6,519 bases of DNA from Chloroflexota bacterium (lineage in GTDB: Bacteria > Chloroflexota > UBA6077 > FW602-bin22 > JACPQP01). The notes below the pieces were generated by a model. The model made no database searches. It saw nothing but the letters and a program-made list of their open reading frames with translations, and was not told the DNA's origin. Every line of letters starts with the position of its first letter. Position 1 is the first letter of the stretch. The position numbers and the translations under genes are program-made. This document shows, piece by piece, positions 1 to 5,234 of the stretch. The stretch spans positions 1-6,519 of the forward strand of contig JACPQP010000483.1 in the NCBI GenBank assembly GCA_016190465.1. The letters are read 5' to 3'.

Positions 1-31
1 GTGTACCAATTTGGCGACCAGATGTGGCGAG

Positions 32-64
32 CTGTCTCCTGTGGTCGTAATCGACGTGAGACAG
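32..64. other. Stem-loop of unknown role
   Basis: CTGTCTC (32-38) is perfectly complementary to GAGACAG (58-64). Inside it GTCG (44-47) pairs with CGAC (52-55) around a TAAT loop, with unpaired bases on both sides of the inner stem. The plus strand continues TTATTCC, which is a poor U-tract, so a terminator for a gene lying left of the window is possible but weak. No gene is visible in positions 1-313. Confidence 0.3.
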
Positions 65-90
65 TTATTCCGTGACGGGCCCTAAGTAGT

Positions 91-287
91 CGTCAGTAAT
101 CAGTTATCAGTCGTCAGTAGCGCCAGGCACGAACGGTAACCGCAGATGCACGCACCCTCACCCCCTACCCCTCTCCCCGTGGGAGATGGGTAGGGGGTGA
201 GGGTGCGTGCATCTGCGTCTATCTGCGGTTTCCGCTCCGTACCCTCGGGCCTCCGACTGACGGCTGACTGCTGATTACTGATGGCTA
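91..287. repeat. Nested palindromic composite repeat
   Basis: This is three palindromes one inside another. The outer arms 91-118 and 256-283 (CAGTAATCAGT-type) match at 23 of 28 positions. The middle arms 135-147 and 221-233 (GGTAACCGCAGAT against ATCTGCGGTTTCC) match at 12 of 13. The inner arms 141-177 and 181-217 match at 36 of 37 with a 3-nt loop. The inner and middle pairings share 141-147, so they are alternatives. Pieces of the same family recur at 4882-4938 and 5086-5211, which points to a dispersed, non-coding, MITE/REP-like repeat. It lies 27 nt beyond the stop codon of the exporter gene and would form a strong hairpin in that transcript's 3' end. It has no obvious U-tract, so a terminator role is only possible. 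Confidence 0.8.
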
Positions 288-313
288 CGTACTCGGGAAC
301 ACCCGCCGGGGCG

Positions 314-1309
314 CTATGCCGCCAGCCCGATCGCGTAGCCCGCGAAGCCGAGGTAGAGCAGGCCCATCCCGATGAGGTGGCGATAGTGGAGGTTGCCCCG
401 CACCCGGATCTGGATGTAGGCAGCTCCGGCGGAGATAAGGCCCAGGCTGGCCGCCACCAGGGCGGGCGTCGTGAGGATCCAGGGCGTCAGCAGGATGCCG
501 ATGGCCGGCAAGACACACGCCTGGTAGACCATCGCGCCGGTGATGTTGCCCAGGGCGAGCGTATCTTTCCCCTGGCGCAGCCAGAGGACGCAGTTCACCT
601 TCTCCGGAAGCTCCGTGGCCAGGGGCGTCACCAGCAGCGAGAAGACCAGCGCCGGCACGGCCAGCGCCCGCGCGGCGTCCGCGATGCCGTCGACGAAGAC
701 CCGGGCGCCGACCACGATCAGGGCCAGGGCCACCAGCATCTGAGCCGCGGTCGCGGCGATAGACGGCGTGTCGAACTGTGGCTGGAAGTAGAGCCTTCGC
801 AGGGAGCCGTGGGCGTCATCGTCGCCGGTCAGGGCGAGGAAGACGTAGACCACGTACCCGCCCAGGAGCGCCACGGCAAGAGCCAGTTGCAGCTCCCGGC
901 GGTTGGACAGGGCCGCGACGACGGTGGTGCCATAGGCCACGATGAAGAAGCGGAGATCCCGCGTCAGGACGGCGGGGTCGGCCTTGACCCCAAACGACCG
1001 CCGCCCACGGCGCGAGAAGGCCGCGACCGCCAGGCCGGTGACGAACAGCGCCAGCGTGGCGAGCATGAAGGACGACCCGACGATGGCGCCGACGCCGATG
1101 GACCGGGTCTCCTCGGTCGCGCCGAGGGCGATGGCGATGATCGGGACGATCGTCTCAGGCAGGGCGGTTCCCATAGCCGCGAGAATGCTGCCGACTGATC
1201 CGTCGCCGAGCTTGAGGTGCCGGCCAAGCCACTCGATGCCGTTGGTGAACAGCTTGCAGCCGGCCAGGATGACGGCCATCGCCGCGAGCAGGAGGGCAAC
1301 TGTCGCCAC
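314..1309 (-). CDS. CaCA-superfamily cation exchanger (YrbG-like), probable Mn2+/Ca2+ exporter
   Basis: This is an integral membrane antiporter of the Ca2+:cation antiporter superfamily, 331 aa, close to the roughly 325 aa of YrbG-type proteins. About ten hydrophobic segments form two homologous halves. The alpha-1 repeat contains GTALPE (residues 47-52) and the alpha-2 repeat contains ATELPEK (231-237); the Glu after Leu-Pro (E52, E236) is the family's cation-binding acid. The segments that usually read GSNxFN/D are here GSSFML (78-83) and GAMVYQ (258-263), an atypical ion site. The GTG at 1309 is chosen because GGAGG ends 4 nt upstream of it; the open frame reaches 1384, but that longer start lies inside the leader's terminator hairpin. 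The leader carries a yybP-ykoY-type riboswitch, a class known to sense Mn2+ and to control metal exporters including CaCA members. Manganese export is therefore the inferred job; calcium export is the alternative. Confidence 0.9.
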   Translation of the reverse strand: MATVALLLAAMAVILAGCKLFTNGIEWLGRHLKLGDGSVGSILAAMGTALPETIVPIIAIALGATEETRSIGVGAIVGSSFMLATLALFVTGLAVAAFSRRGRRSFGVKADPAVLTRDLRFFIVAYGTTVVAALSNRRELQLALAVALLGGYVVYVFLALTGDDDAHGSLRRLYFQPQFDTPSIAATAAQMLVALALIVVGARVFVDGIADAARALAVPALVFSLLVTPLATELPEKVNCVLWLRQGKDTLALGNITGAMVYQACVLPAIGILLTPWILTTPALVAASLGLISAGAAYIQIRVRGNLHYRHLIGMGLLYLGFAGYAIGLAA

Positions 1310-1350
1310 CGATCCTCCGACCCCGCCCGCGCCACCGCGAAACGGGCAAC

Positions 1351-1400
1351 AAAAAAGACCTTCACCTCGGGGGCACGAATGCACCCCGCGTCGAAGGTCT
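1351..1400 (-). terminator. Rho-independent terminator, riboswitch expression platform
   Basis: On the minus strand AGACCTTC (1400-1393) pairs perfectly with GAAGGTCT (1363-1356), followed at once by TTTTT (1355-1351). Inside the stem a GGGG/CCCC helix, extended by U-G and G-U wobbles and a C-G pair, closes an ATTC loop. The 5' arm overlaps the CCUUCG strand that closes aptamer helix P1, so terminator and folded aptamer exclude each other. This is the arrangement expected for ligand-dependent antitermination: metal bound stabilises P1, the terminator fails, and the exporter is transcribed. The start codon at 1309 lies 42 nt after the U-tract. Confidence 0.88.
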
Positions 1401-1507
1401 CGCTGCTTGGCTCCATCTCGCCAAGCGGTAGGACCGGGCGATTGCTCGCCAGGCTGTCGATCCCACCGCCGCGCCTCGCGGCGCGTCCCGAAGCTACTCC
1501 CCTATCG
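1392..1507 (-). ncRNA. yybP-ykoY (Mn2+) riboswitch aptamer
   Basis: Read on the minus strand, the element opens with CGATAGG followed by GGAGTAGC (1500-1493), giving the family signature GGGGAGUAGC. It closes with GCGAGACCUUCG (1403-1392), giving the signature GAGACC next to P1. P1 is CGA(U)AGG with CCUUCG, six pairs with one bulged U. Inside are a 6-bp hairpin with a GCGA tetraloop (1485-1470), a 9-bp helix 1467-1459 with 1435-1427 (including G-U pairs) capped by a 5-bp GCAA-tetraloop hairpin (1450-1437), and a 7-bp hairpin with an 8-nt loop (1426-1405). The signature sequences, the overlapping terminator and a cation-exchanger gene downstream all agree with RF00080. Known members bind Mn2+ and turn on exporters. 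The call rests on recalled consensus, not on a covariance-model search. Confidence 0.88.
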
Positions 1508-1515
1508 TCCGACGC

Positions 1516-1544
1516 ATCGTACGGCGTCCCGCCGCCAATGTCAA
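1516..1544 (-). promoter_or_regulatory. Sigma70-type promoter of the riboswitch/exporter transcript
   Basis: On the minus strand TTGACA (1544-1539), a perfect -35 box, is separated by exactly 17 nt from TACGAT (1521-1516), a -10 box with 4 of 6 consensus bases including TA..-T. The predicted start falls near 1509, one or two nucleotides before the first base of aptamer helix P1. The -35 lies at the edge of the transposase-like remnant on the other strand. Confidence 0.72.
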
Positions 1545-1812
1545 GCGTCTCTCACACCAATATCTCGCTCGCCTGTTGGTTGCCATCCTCGGGCGGGCCA
1601 CCCTCTGTCTCTCCGACCTGGCTCGGGAGCTCCCTTGCCCCGATCAGCCCCTCCACGGTCGGTTCAAACGCCTCGATCGCTTCCTGGATAACCCGCGCCT
1701 CGATGAGGCGACCCTCTTCATCCGCTGGCTCAAGCTCACCTACGGCTCAAACACTGGTGGATCGAGTCCGGCTCACACAAAGTGGGGCACCGCAAAGCGG
1801 ACCACCAGTTGA
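1540..1812 (+). pseudogene. Truncated IS4-type transposase remnant (N-terminal part)
   Basis: The plus-strand reading through 1540-1746 gives VKRLSHQYLARLLVAILGRA and then a segment ending LHGRFKRLDRFLDNP and LDEATLFIRWLKLTYG. This resembles the start of IS4-like DDE transposases (hydrophobic LxxLxxxLLxxxxxxLSxLAR, then a K/R-rich xxKRxDRFLxNxxLD block). After LTYG (about 1746) the reading loses family character and stops at 1812. The DDE catalytic region is absent, so it cannot be active. No good start codon or ribosome binding site is present; the best is TTG at 1576. An 8-bp inverted repeat, ACTGGTGG (1754-1761) with CCACCAGT (1802-1809), lies near the right edge. Clear terminal inverted repeats or a target duplication were not found. 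The family call is by eye and only moderately sure. Confidence 0.55.
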
Positions 1813-1837
1813 CCGGCCCGGCAGAATCGGCTAGCAT
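1809..1837 (+). promoter_or_regulatory. Candidate promoter of the glycoside hydrolase operon
   Basis: TTGACC (1809-1814, 5 of 6 consensus) is followed after exactly 17 nt by TAGCAT (1832-1837, 4 of 6 consensus, with TA and AT ends). It faces the glycoside hydrolase gene that starts at 1960, and no other promoter-like pair is evident in that gap. The start would lie near 1844, at the first bases of the palindrome at 1842-1904. In high-GC DNA a match like this can arise by chance, so confidence is moderate. Confidence 0.45.
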
Positions 1838-1841
1838 CCTG

Positions 1842-1904
1842 GGTGTCAGGTTTCGGGGGTCGGGGGTCCAGAGCTCCGACTCCCGACCCCCGAAACCTGA
1901 CACC
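1842..1904. repeat. Long palindrome (28-bp arms)
   Basis: GGTGTCAGGTTTCGGGGGTC and its continuation (1842-1869) match the reverse complement of 1877-1904 at 26 of 28 positions around the 7-nt loop AGAGCTC. It is non-coding and would form a very stable hairpin in either transcript direction. The GTGTCAGGTTTCGGGG style is that of dispersed palindromic repeats. It lies in the probable 5' untranslated region of the glycoside hydrolase gene, 55 nt before its start codon. Confidence 0.85.
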
Positions 1905-1928
1905 TGACACCAGACACCTGACCTGACC
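1898..1928. repeat. Short degenerate direct repeats TGACACC
   Basis: The right arm of the palindrome runs into TGACACC (1898), TGACACC (1905), AGACACC (1912), TGACC (1919) and TGACC (1924). This small tandem array looks like slippage at the end of the palindromic repeat. No function is evident. Confidence 0.7.
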
Positions 1929-1959
1929 GCGGCCAGCTTCTTTTTCGGAGGTAAGTGGG

Positions 1960-4275
1960 GTGCCCTCGCTCGACGTGCTGGAACTGTTGGAACGCGAGGA
2001 CAAGTGGTACCTTGGGGGCGGCAGATCGCTGATCTGGGCGCCACCATCTCCGGTGCACGCCGACGTTCCCGGCTTCTGGGACGAGGCCCACTACTTCGAT
2101 TATCCGGTCCCACGCCTGTTCACCGTGACGTTCCTCGATCAATCGATGCACCCGTTGCCAATCCAGTTCATCCATCGCCGCTGGCGGCCCAGTCACCTGG
2201 TCCAGCAATACAGCGCCGGTCCAGACATTGATCTGACCGAGCGTAAGGCCGCGCTCCGGGACGACGTCCTGGTCGCCGAATACCTCCTCCGCAACTCCGC
2301 CGAGACCGATTATCGAATCCACGTCGTGGCGTGGACTTGCCAGACCTCCAGCAGCGACGGAGGCGATGTGGTCGACGACGTCGATCTCGTCAATGAATAC
2401 CTGGTCTATGCCCGCCGCCAGGTTCGCCAGTTGCGTGGCCGGATGCTTCCGGAGATGATCTCCCACGTCGCCCTCGGAACGAGTCTTCCCCTCCTCTCCT
2501 ATAGCGTGAACCTGTCCGAGCCGAACTCCGATCAGCCGCGCTGGGAGCTTACCCCCTTCTACGAGAAGATCGCCAGCGGCCGACTGCCGAATGAGCGAAA
2601 GCTGGCTGGTCTGGGGATGCCCGAGCGGGGGATCCACGAGCGAGACGGCCACCTCTATCTTGGCCTACACTCCGAGCTGACCGTTCCGGCCGGGGGCGAG
2701 CTCCGGTTCTCGGTTGCCGCCGGCGTCTCCCACGAGCGAGCGCGGGCGCTCCACCACGTCGACGCGACGCTCGTCGATGCGCACCCGGTCGCGAACAGCA
2801 TCGCTTCCTGGGAGGAGTATTTCGGCCAGGTCCCCGACTTCACCTGTTCCGACCCCTACCTGGAGCGCTACTACTGGTATCGCTGGTACGGTCTTCGCCT
2901 GAACGCGATCGAGAACCCGATCTACGCGGCGCGGGAACCGGCGGTGTGCGAGGGTATCGGCGGTTTTCGAAGCCTCATCACCTACAGCGCCCAGTGTCAT
3001 ATGCGAGAAGCCCGCTGGATGCACCGGCCCGATCTCGCCCGGGGTTCGCTCCTCAACTTCGTCGACCACCAGAAAGAGGATGGGAACTTCCCGGCGAACA
3101 TCTACGCGCGGTATGTTCACGTCGATGGCATGTATCACGCCGACTGGGGTTCGAGCGTGCTCGAGGTCGACCGCGTTCACCCCGACCACGCGTTCCTCGA
3201 GCGGGTTTACCAGCCGTTGGTGCGCTACCGCGAATACTTCTGCCGCGAGCGTGACCCCGAGGAGAGCCATCTTTACGACGTCGTCGACCAGGGCGAGACC
3301 GGCCAGGAGTATATGAGCCGCTATACGGCGGTGGACCCGAACGCCGATCACTGGACCCCCATCCGCCTGAAAGGGGTCGACGCCACCGTTTATCTCTATC
3401 AGCTCGAGCGCGCTCTGGCGACGATCGCGCGGGCGCTCGGCCGTCCCGAGGCCACGGACTGGGATGCCGCGGCAGCGCGCACGGGTAAGGCCATCGGGTC
3501 GCTGATGTGGGATCCTGAGGAGCAGCTCTTCTTCGACGTCGATCCCCGTGGGATGACCCGGACGGGTGTGAAGGCAGCCGTTTGCTTCTACCCGTACTTT
3601 ACCGACCTGGTCGGCCCGGGGCATCTGGAGGGGATCGATCTGCACCTGCTCAACAGCGACGAGTTCTGGACGCCGTGGCCGGTGCCGGCGACCGCCGTGT
3701 CAGACCCGTCGTTCAACGCCGAGGCTGAGTGGAAGGGCAAGCGTCAGTCGTGCCCCTGGAACGGCCGGACCTGGCCGATGACCAACAGTCACGTGGTTGA
3801 GGCGATCGCCAGAGTTGCTTACTCCCTGGACCCGACGCTCCGCGTACGAGCGGCTGAGTTGATCCGGCGCTTCGTCCGCATGATGTTCTTCGACCAGGAT
3901 CCCTCGCGGCCCAACTGCTTCGAGCACTACAACCCGCTGACCGGCCTGCCGTCGGTCTATCGTGGCATCGACGACTATCAACACTCCTGGGTCGTGGACC
4001 TCATCATCAAGTACGTCACCGGTATCCAGCCCCAGCAGGAACCGATGTTGGTAGTCGACCCACTGCCTTTCCACCTGGATCGCTTTCGGATCGACGAGGT
4101 GCCCTATCGGGGCCACCGCTTGCGGGTGGAGTGGAACGCGTCGGGGGGAGACCACGCGTTCCAGATCTCCGTCGATGGCCACCTGGCCGTCTCTGCTCCG
4201 GTGCTCAGCCGGCACGAGGTCGACCTTCGCCAGTATCCGGATCCCATCAGGAACCAGCCCGCACGGGGAGAATAG
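1960..4275 (+). CDS. Putative (alpha/alpha)6-barrel glycoside hydrolase (GH63/MGH1-like)
   Basis: This 771-aa protein has no signal peptide, so it is probably cytoplasmic. Residues about 1-270 form a beta-rich N-terminal domain. Residues about 280-690 look like a six-hairpin (alpha/alpha)6 catalytic domain, with DWGSS (395-399), CPWNGRTWPMTNSH (598-611) and FEHYNPLTG (654-662). A small beta domain (about 695-771) ends it. In GH63-like and mannosylglycerate-hydrolase-like enzymes a Glu in an E-x-Y-[DN]-P motif is the catalytic base, so E655 is the likely base. The acid usually sits in GxDxSPRW; the matching GQEYMSRY (448-455) offers E450 instead. The GTG start is supported by GGAGG (1947-1951) with 8-nt spacing. 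The cupin gene follows after 10 nt. The substrate is unknown; an alpha-glucoside, glucosylglycerate or similar is possible, and the family may also be annotated as a glycogen-debranching or trehalase-like protein. Confidence 0.78.
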   Translation: MPSLDVLELLEREDKWYLGGGRSLIWAPPSPVHADVPGFWDEAHYFDYPVPRLFTVTFLDQSMHPLPIQFIHRRWRPSHLVQQYSAGPDIDLTERKAALRDDVLVAEYLLRNSAETDYRIHVVAWTCQTSSSDGGDVVDDVDLVNEYLVYARRQVRQLRGRMLPEMISHVALGTSLPLLSYSVNLSEPNSDQPRWELTPFYEKIASGRLPNERKLAGLGMPERGIHERDGHLYLGLHSELTVPAGGELRFSVAAGVSHERARALHHVDATLVDAHPVANSIASWEEYFGQVPDFTCSDPYLERYYWYRWYGLRLNAIENPIYAAREPAVCEGIGGFRSLITYSAQCHMREARWMHRPDLARGSLLNFVDHQKEDGNFPANIYARYVHVDGMYHADWGSSVLEVDRVHPDHAFLERVYQPLVRYREYFCRERDPEESHLYDVVDQGETGQEYMSRYTAVDPNADHWTPIRLKGVDATVYLYQLERALATIARALGRPEATDWDAAAARTGKAIGSLMWDPEEQLFFDVDPRGMTRTGVKAAVCFYPYFTDLVGPGHLEGIDLHLLNSDEFWTPWPVPATAVSDPSFNAEAEWKGKRQSCPWNGRTWPMTNSHVVEAIARVAYSLDPTLRVRAAELIRRFVRMMFFDQDPSRPNCFEHYNPLTGLPSVYRGIDDYQHSWVVDLIIKYVTGIQPQQEPMLVVDPLPFHLDRFRIDEVPYRGHRLRVEWNASGGDHAFQISVDGHLAVSAPVLSRHEVDLRQYPDPIRNQPARGE

Positions 4276-4285
4276 GTAGCCTGAG

Positions 4286-4840
4286 TTGATTACTTATTAT
4301 CACGAGCAACCGCCAGACCGACTGATCGATGGGGTGGTGGTGCACAAGCTGCGCGTGAATCGGGATGCACGCGGCCTTCTGGTCGAGACGTTGCGCACCG
4401 ACTGGGCCGACGTCTATGACGCGAATGATCGACCGTTCGCGCAGACGTACTACTCCATCACGCGCCCCGGGGTCGCCCGCGATGAAGACTTCTGGCACTG
4501 TCACCGATACCAGGACGACCGATTCGTCGTGCTGCTGGGCGACCTGGTCATCGCGATCGCCGACGCCCGGCCTGGCTCTCCGACGAGGGGCACGATCGGC
4601 CTCTTCAAGCTGGGCGAAAGCCGCGGCGACGAGCAGACCGAGCTGCTCATCCCACGGAACACGCTCCACGGGTTCGTCGTCGTCGGCGAGCGACCGGCAG
4701 TGCTCGTCAACTATCCGACCCAGCTCTACAACCCGTCGGACGAGCTGCGCATCCCATTTGCCGAGGCGGATGTCCGTCTTCCGGATGGCGTCCCGTTCTC
4801 GTGGGACCTGATTCGCGATCGCGAGGGCATGACTCGATGA
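4286..4840 (+). CDS. dTDP-4-dehydrorhamnose 3,5-epimerase-like cupin protein
   Basis: This 184-aa soluble protein resembles the RmlC-like cupin family: DGVVVHKLRVNRDARGLLVE (15-34), a TYYSITRPG strand (54-62), a jelly-roll core with WHCHRYQDDRFVVLLGD (70-86), IPRNTLHGF (122-130) and a final YNPSDELRIPF block (148-158). RmlC epimerises C3 and C5 of dTDP-4-keto-6-deoxyglucose in dTDP-rhamnose synthesis. The usual RGLHxQ catalytic histidine motif is replaced by WHCHxxQDDxF, as in divergent epimerase-related proteins, so the classical reaction is not assured and it may be another sugar isomerase or epimerase. The start is TTG at 4286, weakly supported by AGGT 8 nt upstream; an in-frame TAG at 4277-4279 prevents any longer protein and no ATG follows early. 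The 10-nt gap after the glycoside hydrolase gene indicates co-transcription. Confidence 0.78.
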   Translation: MITYYHEQPPDRLIDGVVVHKLRVNRDARGLLVETLRTDWADVYDANDRPFAQTYYSITRPGVARDEDFWHCHRYQDDRFVVLLGDLVIAIADARPGSPTRGTIGLFKLGESRGDEQTELLIPRNTLHGFVVVGERPAVLVNYPTQLYNPSDELRIPFAEADVRLPDGVPFSWDLIRDREGMTR

Positions 4841-4881
4841 AGGATCTGTCGGCGGTCAGCTTGCCCGGTCGGAGCCCGGGT

Positions 4882-4938
4882 GAACGGGAACCGCAGATGA
4901 ACGCAGACTGACGGCCGACTGCTGATTGCTGATCGCTA
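4882..4938. repeat. Short copy of the composite repeat at 91-287
   Basis: Bases 4882-4905 match 131-154 at 22 of 24 positions (GAACGGxAACCGCAGATGxA...). Bases 4908-4938 match 257-287 at 28 of 31 (CTGACGGCYGACTGCTGATT...). The large inner hairpin found between these blocks in the first copy is missing, so this is an internally shortened or half copy. It sits 42 nt after the cupin gene stop. No gene is present here. Confidence 0.8.
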
Positions 4939-5085
4939 AAGAAGCGGGCCGGCTAGCACGTCCTGAGTGCAAACCGACCCGCGAGATGGACGGGCCTGTC
5001 TCGACCTGGCAGAAGGATGTAGTCAAAGCGTGCAATCCCCGTGCCAAGGTGGGGGTCCGCCACACGTTTGTGGCATCGCCCGTGG
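4939..5085. other. Unassigned spacer between repeats
   Basis: No gene recognised on either strand. The frame of the oxidoreductase gene is open through here, but its translation is low-complexity and resembles no protein I know. No clear promoter for the oxidoreductase gene is visible. A perfect 6-bp stem, GCCACA (5059-5064) with TGTGGC (5069-5074) around a CGTT loop, is the only local structure and could be an operator-like site or chance. Confidence 0.4.
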
Positions 5086-5211
5086 GGGGGAACGGCCCTC
5101 ATCCCCCGGCCCCTTCCCCCAATACTGGGGGAAGGGGAGCGGCACCGGGGCGCGGCCGGACCCCCTCGCCCAGTATTGGGAGAGGGGGCAGGGGGCGAGG
5201 GCCGTTCCCCC
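5086..5211. repeat. Palindromic repeat with two internal hairpins
   Basis: The outer arms GGGGGAACGGCCCTC (5086-5100) and GAGGGCCGTTCCCCC (5197-5211) are perfect 15-bp complements. Inside are two related hairpins. The first is 5110-5121 with 5126-5137, 12 of 12 bp and an ATAC loop. The second is 5161-5172 with 5177-5188, 11 of 12 bp and a GTAT loop. The pyrimidine-rich half (CCCTCATCCCCCGGCCCCTT) resembles the CCCTCACCCCCTACCCCTCT core of the repeat at 141-217. It ends 11 nt before the Shine-Dalgarno of the oxidoreductase gene. Confidence 0.82.
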
Positions 5212-5234
5212 AACTGAGAGAGAGGAGAGGTTTC

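Noticed and set aside
281..1198. 305-aa plus-strand open frame opposite the exchanger gene
   Set aside because: Its translation is charged and low-complexity (rich in R, D, G, Q), typical of the antisense of a hydrophobic gene in high-GC DNA. The opposite strand has clear membrane segments, CaCA motifs, a ribosome binding site and a riboswitch.
1310..1384. Longer N-terminus for the exchanger, starting at 1384
   Set aside because: That start lies inside the terminator hairpin and has no ribosome binding site. The added residues do not resemble the family N-terminus, whereas GTG 1309 follows GGAGG.
1537..1816. Terminal inverted repeats of an intact IS or MITE
   Set aside because: The two edges share only about GTCAA/TTGAC, too short to claim as true inverted repeats, and no target-site duplication was found.
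1898..1928. Possible CRISPR-like array
   Set aside because: The units are 5-7 nt with no spacers; this is a simple short tandem repeat at the end of a palindrome.
1846..3645. Minus-strand open frames of 268 and 326 aa opposite the glycoside hydrolase
   Set aside because: No recognisable motifs or start signals. The plus strand encodes a continuous multi-domain enzyme with a strong ribosome binding site.
4864..4880. Terminator after the cupin gene (CCCGG/CCGGG stem)
   Set aside because: The stem has only 5 bp with a 7-nt loop and no T-run follows.
4926..5234. 103-residue N-terminal extension of the oxidoreductase
   Set aside because: It is translated repeat DNA (Pro/Gly-rich). The Rossmann motif begins just after ATG 5235, which has a good Shine-Dalgarno.
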